A stretch of DNA of 64,000 bases from Trichobilharzia szidati. Lineage: Eukaryota > Platyhelminthes > Trematoda > Strigeidida > Schistosomatidae. The notes under the pieces were generated by a model. That model had not been told where the DNA came from. It worked only from the letters and a program-made list of their open reading frames with translations, and made no database searches. Below, piece after piece: positions 39,201 to 50,599 of the stretch (its first letter is position 1; every line of letters starts with the position of its first letter). A program made the position numbers and the translations under genes. The DNA lies in the NCBI GenBank assembly GCA_944472155.2, contig OX235277.1, positions 31,320,804 through 31,384,803 of the forward strand, given 5' to 3'.

Positions 39201-39835
39201 GTGATAAAGTCTCTCACTTCATAACAGATCAAGAGGTGTTCAAAACTCAATGTAAGTATGTATGTTCTGAAGGTTCCATGTACATCTTGTATACAAATAT
39301 TTGGAAGCACATAATTCAAGTTTATCATCTCAAACACCATTCGTGTGAATTTGAAAAAAAAGCCTTATCAAAGGAAACCTTAGACTTACTTGTTTACTTG
39401 TGATGAGAGCAGTTTAATCATTTACTTGTCCTTCTACACTACGGTACGTGGTTCAATGAATGAAATGATGTATAATCACTTTTCACCTTATTTATATGAT
39501 AACCTATCCTTCTATTACACACCATAGAGACAGTTATCTTTCGTTGTCAAAAAAAATGTTTTACACTAAGTTTCTCATAGATGTATGAAAATCAATATAT
39601 CAGATTCACTGTGAAACTGAATGTACAGATTTTGAAAAGTACTCTAAGTTGTTGACTAGGAGATTAATCACAAATGTTTAAACATAAATCTTCGATTATC
39701 TTTAGTTTATAAGGTCAAATATGGATTAATTTTAAGCCTTGTTTCACAGGATGCTAGTTCAAATCTTACAGCACAACTTATCTATCTTCATTTCACTTTC
39801 AATCATACAGCACCACTGACTGGATGGATTCGTAA
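36245..39835. other. Mostly unassigned intergenic stretch
   Basis: A decayed tRNA-like unit with B box 'gagttcgaatccc' is at about 36575-36740, ending in AATAATAAT. Another B-box-like site on the minus strand is at about 37990-38060. The open frame 38535-38774 (79 codons) is not recognised. No host exon seen. Confidence 0.5.
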
Positions 39836-39839
39836 AAGG

Positions 39840-40995
39840 CAGTCTGTAAATTCAAGACTGAGAAGGTGTGGAAAGAGGGCAGTCAGCTCTCAACCTCAAC
39901 TTCATTGACTTTGAAAAGGCCTTCGACAGCGTCGATCGATTTGAAAATTACTTCGCCACTACGGGGTGCGGCCAGCAAATTCACAACTCATCCAACAGTT
40001 GTACGACAATGCTGCATGCCACAACGGGAAACTCACGGAATCCTTCGAAGTGAAGATGGGACTAAGACAAGGATGGCTGTCTACTATCTCCAATCATTTT
40101 CCTGATTGCGGTAGACTGGATAATGTGACGGAGAGCGGGCAGCGAGGAAACAGGCATAAAATGGACCCACACAAAACCTTGAAGGATCCGGAATTCGCTG
40201 ATGATATATGTCTGATTTCCAACAAACTGGAAGATGTGCGAGTGAAAAGCAACAAGTTGGCAGAAGAAGCATCAAATATAGGCCTTCAGGCGAACATAAA
40301 GAAAACAGAGGTGATGAAGATTCCTGGGAAGCACCACCAACAGCAACAACAACAACAGAAAACAATCAACACAAATAGGAAAAAACTGAAAGAAGCAACC
40401 TCCTTTACCTACCAACCTGGAATCATCATTTCAAATACAGGCGGGACTGATGAGGATATCAGAGCACAGATCAACAGCACTCAGCATGAAAAATAAGATC
40501 CGGATTTTCAGTTTAAATGTGAAGTCAGTGATACTATGCGGATCAGAAACTTGACGCGTCACAAAGGCCACTTCGAACAAACCACAGACTTTCATAAACA
40601 GCTGTCCTCGCTCAATACTTCGCTCAAGATCAGATGGCCGGCCAGAAAAGATCAGCAACAGGGACGGATATCTGGAAGCGATCCAAGCCAGCAGGAACCA
40701 ATTGTGCAACAAATATGCAGGAAGAAATAGAGGTAGGTGGATTGGCCATACTCTGAGAAAACCATCAAGTGACATAACACGCTAGGACATAGCTCGAGTG
40801 GAACGCGAATGGGAAGTGGCGAGTTGGTCGTCAGTGCGAGGGTGACATGGAGGAGGCCATGTAGAGAGTAGATGGAAACATGTGGTCAGACGTGAAGCCA
40901 GGTGAGAACGTTGGCAGAGCACCGAGCGTAATAGAGACGTGCGGCTGAAGCCCTATTTCCCACTGGGAACTAAAGGAAACAACCATAATAATAAT
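39840..40995 (+). mobile_element. RTE/SR2-like non-LTR retrotransposon, RT domain to 3' end, frameshifted
   Basis: Best sense-strand copy of the main family. Frame from 39868: LNFIDFEKAFDSVDRF (RT motif A). Near 39963 the frame shifts; from 39966 it continues QLIQQLYDNAACHNGKLTES, VKMGLRQG (motif B), EFADDICLISN with catalytic FADD at 40194-40205 (motif C), then GLQANIKKTEVMK, a Gln run and an SFTYQPGIIISNTGG segment. After a stop, 40536 onward carries the RWPARK and RWIGHTLRKP segments. The 3' end is 'ccactgggaactaaaggaaa' with CATAATAATAAT. The endonuclease domain is missing and frames are broken, so it is inactive. Confidence 0.85.
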
Positions 40996-41160
40996 CAATT
41001 CAAAACTACTGCCACACCGGCACTTCTTGCCATCATAAGTAGAATAATTTGTGATAAAATTCTGCTGAAGTCTAACATATAAGTGATAATTAAAAAAATT
41101 AAACTACTTTATGCAAGGAATTAAATGTGTGTGTAAGGCAGCTATTTTCCTGTTTGTGTT

Positions 41161-42062
41161 GTTACTGGATGAGCTGCAAGTAGTGGTCGGTTCTAGGGTT
41201 CCTTGAAGTAATCAGTCCACTGTTTTCCTTACTTCTCCTCTTTGGCAACTAGGTTCTCTTCACTGTCTTTCATCGGTTTCATCCGGGTTGATCTCTGCCA
41301 ACTAGAGATTTTCCTATTTGGTATAGTGTCCTGAAGTCTCTTTTATCTCGAGCCTGTTATGCTTCATTTGCCAGTGCATCGTAATATTGTACTTTGTCTT
41401 TCCTAGTATTCTATTCACGCGCCTTTGTTCAGTGCTTTGTAGAATTTACTCAGCTTATCCTTACATTATTCATCTCTGCACTGGCCCATTATGTGCCTCG
41501 CCATCCTTCTCTCCTTTATTGACTTTTAAGAGTTCGTAGGGAACCATCCCCTGTTTCGCCTTTTCTTCTTGCCTTTCTACACCTTTTTCTTCTATGTTAA
41601 CTCTAGAAACTTCTGGCATTTGTTCACACAGGTCTCCTCGTTGATGCTACACAATATCTCCAACTTTGTTCTGATGCCTATAAAGAATGTATCCTTTGTA
41701 GTCCTGTTCCGTAGTTTCTCAGCAATCGATTTGAATTTCTGTCTATCTCTAGTTTATTTTCAGGTTTGCAACTTAACCAAGAGGCTTCCTTGCACTAAAT
41801 CATATTCTGAGCACACATCTGCTCTTCTCGACTTTATGTCCAGAAGGTTGCGTGCGTCTCCACTGCATTGAGACTGAGAGGACTTCTATCTAAATTTTGG
41901 TATTTCCCTCTGGTGAAACTCATGTTGCCTTGTGTGAATTCTTGTGCTTGCACACGCTGCTTCCAATGAACAAACTATTGAAGACGCGGAGGCTTGCGAA
42001 GATTATATGAAATTGTCTAAATAATTCGAAATATATACAGACCGTGAGTTAGTTAATCTTGA
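41161..42062 (-). mobile_element. Left arm of a 902-bp inverted repeat; internal RTE/SR2-like fragment
   Basis: I compared this with the reverse complement of 46970-47871 and found no mismatch. Its outer half aligns with the endonuclease-RT linker region seen antisense at 56700-56950 ('gtgatcagcccattatttta' against 'gtaatcagtccactgttttc'). It has neither a 3' nor a 5' element end, so it did not arise as an ordinary retrotransposition. The open frame 41569-41871 is a shadow. Confidence 0.9.
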
Positions 42063-43790
42063 CTGCCTGCAGATGAACAGAAGCTACGAAATCAAATGTT
42101 CACATTTTAAACTTCAGATTGTGTTCTTTTTGCTTTTGAGAAGATTATCTAGTATCTTGCTAGAGGTTTTCTAATATATAAAACTATAAATAAATTAGAA
42201 TAAGGAGAAAGTTTTTCAAATGTAATTGTCAATATTTCAGTAGCCTTTTGCTTTTACTCATTACAATTTATGTTTAAGTGGACTTACACTACGAAAATAC
42301 TTTTTCTTACAGTGTGTGTCTAATGTAAGTTGAGTTATTCGAATCATCGGTAGCTTAAGGAGTGCATGAAACCTCTCATGTATATGTTACCATCAAATTC
42401 GTTCGGTTGAAATTTACTCCGAAATCCCCGAATCTGGGAAATTTATTTCATTTCCGGTTTCTTAATAATTAGATTCCAGGTGTATTACCTAGGGTTCTCA
42501 AGTGAGAATCAACAACTTTAATTTTCTACTGTGTTAAGTTTGAGGACAGATATTAACTGGTCACATAAGACAGAACTGGTGCAATAATGTATGAAGGAAA
42601 ACATTGGAAACTCTTAAGCAGTGAATTCAAGCTTGGTTGATGAAAGAAAATGTACCCCCCGAGTAATCTTGAAGTCTTGAACCCGAGCAGCTGCCAGGTA
42701 ATGGGTTCATAGTGTCGAGGAGTTTGAGGCTAAGACACTAAAGTCACTTAAAAAGGGTTCGATAACTGATTAATAGTGGGTTTTATATTGCTTACAGATG
42801 TTAAAAGCTAGAAATCCAGCTGGGTTTAGAATTTAGCGTAGAGTATTGCTAATATCTTTCTGAACTCTTCAAGAGTAATTTACGAAGAGAAGTACTTAGC
42901 GAAACAAAAGCCAGATTGGCGTAAATTTGATATGAGCAACCATTATGTTGCTGAACTGGATTCGAAGTACATTCAAACGAAACTCAGTGGCTGGTGATTC
43001 CATTTTATTAAATGCACAACATGAGAAATAGAACACGTAATATTTCTTTTTTCATGGCTTTGAAGAGCAGTGTGAACTCAAAATCCTACCATGGACAGAG
43101 GCCAAAACCTTCAGATGGTAATCTGTCATTCAGCCACTTGAATTCTATCTATCATGAACTATAACCGTGTGACTGAATGTTAAATCACAACTTTGATCCT
43201 AGATGGCCTCATACGTACACACTATTGAAGTGTCATAAACTGGGATGACACAGCTATCTAGTGGACGGTAATTTTCGACAATTGTATAATTGGTGTCAGC
43301 CAGCAACGAAATCTTTCTTAGGATCGGTTGAATCATTTGCAAAAGCAACATTTCGAAAAGCAAATTTTTAATCACTGTCACATGTCTGTTCATTGAAGAT
43401 GCGACTCAGTGGTTTGAGCACTTGACCGAGGAAGTCACTGGTCCATTTCCGTCTCCACTTTGGCTATTGGTTAGCGTCATCGGCCCTTACACAATGAGTA
43501 CGGCACATAGCTTGTTAAATGTAATGTTCCGAGTAGCCGAGTTTTCAAAAGCTACCAAACTCATGTTAGATCGGGACAAGAATCTACCCCAAGATAGACT
43601 GAATTTCCAAAAAGCTAATAACTGGACGCCAATTAGAAAACATACATTCGATTATATGCTGTAAAGTTGGTTTGGCCTTTTCAATGGTAAATGAAAATGC
43701 AAACTCCATGGCACATATGAATACCATTTGAGTCCCTATCTTTATTATCTCTCAAAATGCTAAATATCTAAATACTGTTCTTCTCAGTTG
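42063..43790. other. Unassigned stretch inside the inverted-repeat spacer
   Basis: No exon seen. A B-box-like unit is at about 42680-42780. The open frame 43422-43664 (80 codons) is not recognised. Confidence 0.5.
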
Positions 43791-43794
43791 TTAA

Positions 43795-43970
43795 ATTTCG
43801 TCATAAGCCAACATCAGTCAGAGAGATCATTGGATTTCAGGGACAGCTGTTTCGTCCCAGACTGTGCCTCCCCAGCTATGCATATTGAGGGGTCGAATCC
43901 TCCACCACCAGGTTACGAGGCCAAACTCATTGACCATTCAGCTATTTAAGTGAAAATTCAAGGTGAACTG
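43795..43970 (-). mobile_element. Hammerhead-bearing tRNA-SINE, minus copy of an inverted pair
   Basis: Plus-strand words 'gacagctgtttcgtccca' (minus-strand GAAACAGCTGTC) and 'ggggtcgaatcctcc' (B box). Opposed to the plus copy at 43985-44285. Confidence 0.7.
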
Positions 43971-43984
43971 GATGCTCAGTGAAG

Positions 43985-44285
43985 GAACTGGTTGAGGGTA
44001 GCGAAGTGACAAGACTAGAATTCACTGGTCACTACATTCCCGTCCAGGTGTCTGAAGGATCAACCAGCTTACTCCTGAAACCTGAATGTTCCGGGTTCGA
44101 TACCTGTGGGGTAGGGCCATCAGTGCAAACTGCTAAATATTCCCCAGCTAGGATGAAACAGCTGTCCAGATCTCTCTAGTTGTGGCTTTCAATGGTCTCT
44201 CTGGCTAGTGTTGGTTCATAATGAAAAATGTAATAGTTGAAATCAAATTAATCCAAATCCTCACAAATCCTATAGTCTAATTATT
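43985..44285 (+). mobile_element. Hammerhead-bearing tRNA-SINE, plus copy of an inverted pair
   Basis: B box 'ccgggttcgatacctg', module at about 44130-44172 (core CTAAATA, 'taggatgaaacagctgtcc'), tail 'ctttcaatggtctctctggc'. Confidence 0.75.
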
Positions 44286-44824
44286 ATACTTCCACTTTGT
44301 CGTCTTAAAAGACAAACTTTATTCTCTCTTTTTCTGGAGTTCCTTGAAATTTTTTACTTATGAATGACACTAATAGCTGAATGAGTAAACTAACTATTTA
44401 CTTGGCTATTGAATGACATTTTCTTGCTTTATTCTCCACACCAGTGAATTCCACGATTTATTCGAAAATAGTCCATAAAAGAATAAATGCAGGTCAGTGT
44501 TTATTGGTAGTGATTAGATGACTTCAGTTGTACTTTTCTGTAATTTTTTCGCTAAGTTTCAGTTATATTTGTAGGAAAAAAATACTTTGTGAACCATTAT
44601 TAAACTTCATGCTCCAATTCTTTGCAGTAGTGAAATAAATCAAGTGTACTGTATGTATCTCCGCTGTTTTGTGCAAAGTTATTACTACTCGATGTAGAGT
44701 TTATATTGGTTAGTTGAAATAAAGACATTTCGAATATCAAAGAGACCAATAGCGTTTTCTTTTTATGTAGTTAAGATTCAAAGGCATTTTAATCAGCAAT
44801 AGTATTATTTATTATTATCAATGC

Positions 44825-45260
44825 CATGGGTATCGAGTGAAACATAGGGCTTCAACAGCACATCTCTGTTTCTTTCTATTCTCTGCCGTTCTCTTCAGCC
44901 GACTCCACAACTGCCCGCATCCTCTCATCTGCTCCCTAAACGATCTCCTACACGTCACTTTCAGACGTCCAACTCGTTTCTACTTCGGGTTCTAGTCGAC
45001 TGTCTTCCTCAAGTGATGTTACCTAAGTCTCTCCTCAGCATATTGAGTCGTGTCGATCACCATTTTCTCCAGCACATTTGCTTGGCAACTGATTCTTAGC
45101 CTGAAACCCGTTCGAAAATCCTTTGGTGACACTCCAGGTTTTTGATCCACATGGAATAACTGATTTGGCATTAGTGTTGAAAATAAGAATCTCGTTCTTT
45201 ACGCTGAATGCGATAGATTTCCACACTGATTTCAGATTAATGTAGGTTTGAACGGTAAAA
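44825..45260 (-). mobile_element. RTE/SR2-like non-LTR retrotransposon, 3' end
   Basis: Reads on the plus strand 'tgaaacatagggcttcaaca', 'ctcttcagccgactccacaa', 'cacatttgcttggcaactga' and 'ttccacactgatttcaga', in the order of the 18885 and 55014 copies. Confidence 0.75.
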
Positions 45261-45773
45261 CTGATGGGTTTCTACGAAATAGTCAAACACGTACTGCATT
45301 TTTAGCACATAACAACTAGATAATGAAATAAACAGATTTGCGGTTGCAGATACCTTCGAACCCCATACTATATATATATATATTTTTCAATGAGAATCTG
45401 ACATTTGTGGCCATGATTTTTATACAGTCGACATACTCTTATATTTGAGAACACAAATGTTGGTGACATTTATTACTGGTCCAAGAATTTTCAGTCAAAA
45501 AACGTTAATCATGGGCAACTCGTTCTCAGTGAGCTATCTTAGCATTAACAAAACGTTTTTTTCCAAGTATGATGTCCCGAGATACTTCTTGAGGAATAAA
45601 TTCATATTTTTGATTGGGAATTAGTCAGTAACCAGTGTGTTGTGTAAAGTCCTATCTTTGGTGCAGACTGAATTCTATCAGTTAAGTTTGCAATGTGGCC
45701 AGGTGTCTCGCTATCACGGTGTACTGTGAATTGTTGGCATTAGATGGTTGGAGGTAATCATCAGGAAGCCTTG

Positions 45774-45950
45774 TCTGACCTAAGTTTCATGCTAGTCGGC
45801 ACTCACTAGTCAGCAAGGCGTATCTGCAGCCTTGAAGGAACTCACGCCTGGATTCGAATCTCAGAAGGAATATGACTTCCTTCAAGGTTTTAGATATTCC
45901 CTGCTGACTAGTGAGTGCCCACTAGCACGAAAATTTGGTCAGTCAAGGCT
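45774..45950. repeat. Imperfect palindrome, about 42-bp arms around a 93-bp loop
   Basis: 45774-45816 and 45909-45950 are reverse complements at most positions (shared 'gcactcactagtcagcag' type core). The loop contains 'cgcctggattcgaatctc' with a B-box-like element. Confidence 0.75.
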
Positions 45951-46025
45951 TCCTACCGATTAGCTCCAACCATCTAATACCAAACATTCATATTTCTAAA
46001 TGAGCCTGTGTGTGCAGTTATTTTT

Positions 46026-46230
46026 AATGTGTGCGTCTGTAGCACAGTGGTCAGAATCTTCGCCCACCATGTACATGATCCGGGGTTCGATCTCCGACTG
46101 ACGCACATCTGATATCAATAGCCAGCCTGCAAAATTTGAGCCATCAATTTCACATGCTGAAAATTCCATACTTGTACCAAAAATACTGTGTGGAATGAAG
46201 CTATAATAAAATTAAAATAAAATAAAAAAG
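46026..46230 (+). mobile_element. tRNA-headed SINE, second body type
   Basis: Head 46030-46105 (GTGCGTCTGTAGCACAGTGG, B box GGGGTTCGATCTCC, closing GACTGACGCAC), then body 'gcctgcaaaatttgagccat', 'ctgaaaattccatacttgta', 'tgtggaatgaagctataat' and an A-rich (AATAAAA) tail. Same subfamily as 28040-28240. Confidence 0.8.
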
Positions 46231-46969
46231 TAAGTAAACTGTTCGATATGAAATTAAACATAGCTGAAACAGGTTCAGTACTTCCGAGCTTGCATTCTCT
46301 TACACTGAATTCGACTTATCAACAGAAGAGATACAGAAGTAGGTAATTCACTATAGAATGATGGTTCATTGAAAAAGTTTATCAAAAGCTTCATATTTGT
46401 ATTGCGAATATATGAATGAAACATCCATCCTTTGTGAAAATGACTCACATAAGCTCAAACTAATCGATCAGATCAATGAGGTATTCATTTCAGTTTCCGC
46501 ATTTATGTCAAGCATTACTGTCAGGACCTAATTTTTCGTACTTATGAGCAGTTGTCAGTGTGGATAAATAAAGGTAAGATAAGAAGCACTAACAATTTAA
46601 TATTACCTCACCAGGTGCAAATAGACCACAAAACGGGTCGTCTACCGTGTACCTAACAGACTTCCGAAAACCATCAGGTACCGAATACTTCGAACAATAA
46701 AACCGTTATTAATTCTCTGTTTCTGACCTGGCCTCCCGTGGAATCTACGTATTCATAATCACTGTATTTTTCAACAGTCTTTAACCCATGAAAATTACAA
46801 AGACAGTAAATACCTACCTAATAAATATCAGAGCAAAAGGACGAGAAACTAATCATGAGTTTTGGGATTAAAAAATGGACATGAACTATGTCTAAGTTGA
46901 TGAAACTCAGTTCCCAATGTGGCAACCACATCTTAGAAACTCTTAAGCAAAAGCTGAATCAACGATGTG

Positions 46970-47871
46970 TCAAGATTAACTAACTCACGGTCTGTATATA
47001 TTTCGAATTATTTAGACAATTTCATATAATCTTCGCAAGCCTCCGCGTCTTCAATAGTTTGTTCATTGGAAGCAGCGTGTGCAAGCACAAGAATTCACAC
47101 AAGGCAACATGAGTTTCACCAGAGGGAAATACCAAAATTTAGATAGAAGTCCTCTCAGTCTCAATGCAGTGGAGACGCACGCAACCTTCTGGACATAAAG
47201 TCGAGAAGAGCAGATGTGTGCTCAGAATATGATTTAGTGCAAGGAAGCCTCTTGGTTAAGTTGCAAACCTGAAAATAAACTAGAGATAGACAGAAATTCA
47301 AATCGATTGCTGAGAAACTACGGAACAGGACTACAAAGGATACATTCTTTATAGGCATCAGAACAAAGTTGGAGATATTGTGTAGCATCAACGAGGAGAC
47401 CTGTGTGAACAAATGCCAGAAGTTTCTAGAGTTAACATAGAAGAAAAAGGTGTAGAAAGGCAAGAAGAAAAGGCGAAACAGGGGATGGTTCCCTACGAAC
47501 TCTTAAAAGTCAATAAAGGAGAGAAGGATGGCGAGGCACATAATGGGCCAGTGCAGAGATGAATAATGTAAGGATAAGCTGAGTAAATTCTACAAAGCAC
47601 TGAACAAAGGCGCGTGAATAGAATACTAGGAAAGACAAAGTACAATATTACGATGCACTGGCAAATGAAGCATAACAGGCTCGAGATAAAAGAGACTTCA
47701 GGACACTATACCAAATAGGAAAATCTCTAGTTGGCAGAGATCAACCCGGATGAAACCGATGAAAGACAGTGAAGAGAACCTAGTTGCCAAAGAGGAGAAG
47801 TAAGGAAAACAGTGGACTGATTACTTCAAGGAACCCTAGAACCGACCACTACTTGCAGCTCATCCAGTAAC
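46970..47871 (+). mobile_element. Right arm of the 902-bp inverted repeat; RTE/SR2-like internal fragment
   Basis: Sense orientation of the element, identical by eye to the reverse complement of 41161-42062. Sense translation shows pieces such as NYDALANEA and FRTLYQIGKSLVGRDQPG, typical of the linker before the RT domain. A sense 3' end of the same family follows at 47990-48225, so this arm probably belongs to an internally deleted element. Confidence 0.9.
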
Positions 47872-47989
47872 TCCACTAATAGCAAAATAACTGTCGGGAA
47901 ACACCAACTAGGAATATAAAACCCTTTCGACAAAGCAACGAAGAACCCATCGTCCAATAAATATGTCAGAGACGGTGGAGACGCATATG

Positions 47990-48225
47990 ACAAGCGCTCA
48001 GGGGACTGTTGAGTGATGTCACGGGTCCCTCTCTCGCTCGTTTGGAACCTGGATGGAAAGTGGCAAGTTGGGCATGTATCTGACAGTGACAGTGAGAAGA
48101 TCGTGTGAGCATTAGAAGAGGAGTCAGTATTTAGAAGAGTGCAGAAAACAAGATGAAACTGAGATGCGGTGTTGAAACCGTAGGTTTCACGAGAATTCCG
48201 ATGGAGTGATAATAAGGAAAGGATA
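47990..48225 (+). mobile_element. RTE/SR2-like non-LTR retrotransposon, 3' end
   Basis: 'gttgagtgatgtcacgggtc', 'gaaagtggcaagttgggcat', 'actgagatgcggtgttgaaa' and a tail near 48210-48220 (GATAATAAGG). Same orientation as the arm just upstream. Confidence 0.7.
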
Positions 48226-48269
48226 TGCTCTATTCACCGTAAAGTCTTTTGTAATATTTAATGGGCATC

Positions 48270-48850
48270 TTTAATCATTTATTTTTCTTGAAAAATTATC
48301 TAAAACAAAAGCAAATAAAACACAAAATCATCGAGCGAAGAATATTCTTTTCGATAAATTCCTTTTCCGGTTCTACAATTATATATATGTTTATATACAC
48401 AGAATATTTTAAATTAGCAGTTATTAACAATATTAGTGTTTTTTAAATAATATCGATTTGTAAAGTATGATCAATGCTATTGCAGTTCATTAAAGATGCT
48501 TAAATTATAATAATAATAAAATATAATAGCGAATAGAATATCAACTAAAATTAGGGAAATTCCACAAAAATTCCGGATTATTCAAACCTGGATGGCCAAG
48601 GTAATGATAATGACTGAACTAACTTCTTTTGGATGCATAAATTAGGCTTGTTAATGTGGATCCCCACAGTCTCAGCAATATTAGGTTGTCGAACTCTTAA
48701 AGCAAAATTGAGATTCGTAGGTATGCGGTAAATGACCCTGAAAGCATCATTAACGTCAATCTTGTGTTCTGTCTCCACAAGATGAGACAGAATAGCGCTG
48801 CGAATAGATTTTGTTTGTCCTCTGCTTAACCAGGCAGGGTGATGTTAGGA
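48270..48850 (-). mobile_element. Penelope-like element fragment, C-terminus and 3' tail
   Basis: Minus frame 48578-48778: ETEHKIDVNDAFRVIYRI, then INKPNLCIQKKLVQSLSLPW, the end of the GIY-YIG domain. The 3' tail at 48290-48420 recurs in plus orientation at 48860-48990. Confidence 0.75.
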
Positions 48851-48859
48851 AATTCGACG

Positions 48860-48990
48860 AGAAACTACTAATTTAAAATGTTCTGTGTATATTAACATAT
48901 ATATATATAACTGTAGAGCCAGAAGAGGAATTTATCGAAAAGAATATTCTCTGCTCGATTATTTTGTGTTTTATAAATGTCTGAATGAAT
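48860..48990 (+). mobile_element. Penelope-like element 3' tail, opposed to its neighbour
   Basis: 'aatttaaaatgttctgtgta', AT run, 'actgtagagccagaagagga', 'atcgaaaagaatattctctg' match the reverse complement of 48290-48420. Confidence 0.7.
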
Positions 48991-49439
48991 ATTTTTGCTA
49001 TATTGAGAAGCAAATAATTAGATTAAATAATCATTTATTAGTTTAGTTAATCAACCAGTTTGTTAATTTGTTTTTCCTTACTTAGGATGAGTCAAGGTCA
49101 TTTTTTTAATGATTAATTTTAACTTGTTGACCTTAAATGTTTAAATGCCCTCGGTCATATCTAACATGCTGGTGAAGTGGATGCATAAGCCAGGGGATAT
49201 GAGTGCTTGCTTCTATTTCTTAAGAAAATTTTGCTACTATTTCAGTATAAAGACTGTCTCAGTATGTGTATGTCTGTTTTACTGAAGCTGGCGGGTTAGA
49301 AGACTGCAAAGAAACGAAATTGAGATATATGAGGAAACAGAGACTTTGAAACAGTTTTCATTATTGATTACTGTTGAATTGACAAAATTTGAAAAGTGAA
49401 ATTAGCGCAAAAACTGAATTTATATATTACATTATTCAC

Positions 49440-49870
49440 TTAAGTTCCCAGTTGAACAAGGCGCTTCAGCAACACATTTACATTTTATCCTGTTCTGAAG
49501 TCCCCTTTAGCTAGCTCCACAACAGCACATAAACTCTCATCTCCTTCTCCTCCTCCTCCTCTTCAAACAATCTCTATGTCACCCTGGAATCTACGCCCAC
49601 CTCATGGCTCCTCATTTGTGCTGCACTCGAAGGTATGCCTGACACTTAACGTCACTCAACGGTCCCCTTAGCGTGTGACCGATCCATCTCCATTTCCTAC
49701 CGAATGTTTCTTCGGCTCTGGTTTCTTGGCTGGTTCGTTGTTGGATCTCCTTGCTGGTAATCGTTTCTGGTCGGTAGTCTGATCTTCAGTTGGGATTAAA
49801 GTCAGGTGCCTACCATATGTACTATTCATGTCACGCGTATCGAGTCTCTGACTAGTTTTAATTAGCATAA
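49440..49870 (-). mobile_element. RTE/SR2-like non-LTR retrotransposon, 3' end
   Basis: Plus strand reads 'cttcagcaacacatttacat', 'ctctcatctccttctcctcc', 'gacacttaacgtcactcaac', then 'gatccatctccatttcctac', the family's 3' order. Confidence 0.7.
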
Positions 49871-50029
49871 AAAAGGATAGATCATAATTTTTGCTTCCCT
49901 AATTAATTCATCAACTGAAACCAAACTAGACGCTTTGTATGCTACATTAAATCAATAAATTAAGGCTTGATTCAACACAAATGATAGGTACTATTTCGAA
50001 TCGATTCAATCTGCTCATTATTAAATATC

Positions 50030-50255
50030 AAAAAACAGATTATTGAGTGAAGAATATTCTTTTCGATAACTTCTTCATCAGATTCTACAGTTGTACGCAT
50101 CCATTACAATTTAAGCATTATTGTTATTAACAACATAGATATTCTTTAAACAACATCTGTCATTAAGACTGACAGATTACAATTCAAAACATGTAATAAT
50201 ATGCACTAGTATTACACTAAATTGGACATCAGAAAAATTAAGAAAACTAATGGTT
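50030..50255 (-). mobile_element. Penelope-like element 3' tail
   Basis: Shares 'gaatattcttttcgataact', 'agattctacagttgta', 'ttgttattaacaacat' and 'aattaagaaaa' with 11170-11400 and 59975-60150. Confidence 0.65.
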
Positions 50256-50264
50256 TGTAGGGAT

Positions 50265-50400
50265 TTGATTAATTGGTTACAGGATTTCATCATGAGCTGA
50301 AATCTGTTAGAGAAACATAGGAAAACCATTTAGGAGTACTGGACAGTTATTTCGTCCTGTTTTGGGACTCTTTATCAGTACGCACTCACCAGGGCAATTG
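50265..50400 (-). mobile_element. Hammerhead-bearing SINE, minus half of a close inverted pair
   Basis: Minus strand: module at 50336-50381 (stem I GTACTG/CAGTAC perfect, core ATAAAGA, stem II GTCC..GGAC, GAAA, TAACTGTC). Tail toward 50270. Immediately followed by the plus copy. Confidence 0.8.
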
Positions 50401-50590
50401 GATTTGGTCCTAGTGGCTTAATGATCTACCAGCTCGCCTTGTAACCAGAAGGTCCTGCGTTCTAACCCCACTGAGTGCGTACTGGTGAAAAGTCCCAAAC
50501 TAGCAGGAAACAGCTGTCCATAACTACCAGGTTTTCCAATGGTTCTCTAATTGATGTAAGCTCATGATGAAATCCTGCATATATATACAT
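50400..50590 (+). mobile_element. Hammerhead-bearing tRNA-SINE, plus half of a close inverted pair
   Basis: tRNA-like 'agtggcttaatgatctacca', 'gctcgccttgtaaccagaag', B box 'gcgttctaacccc', module 50479-50526 (core GTGAAAA), tail 'caatggttctctaattgatg'. The transcript could fold back on the minus half. Confidence 0.8.
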
Positions 50591-50599
50591 ATATTATCG

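Noticed and set aside
39868..40496. Functional reverse transcriptase gene
   Set aside because: RT motifs are split by a frameshift near 39963, followed by stops; the endonuclease domain is missing.
41569..41871. Conserved 100-codon protein found twice (also 47161-47463)
   Set aside because: The two frames are identical only because they lie in the 902-bp inverted repeat, and both run antisense to the retroelement coding strand.
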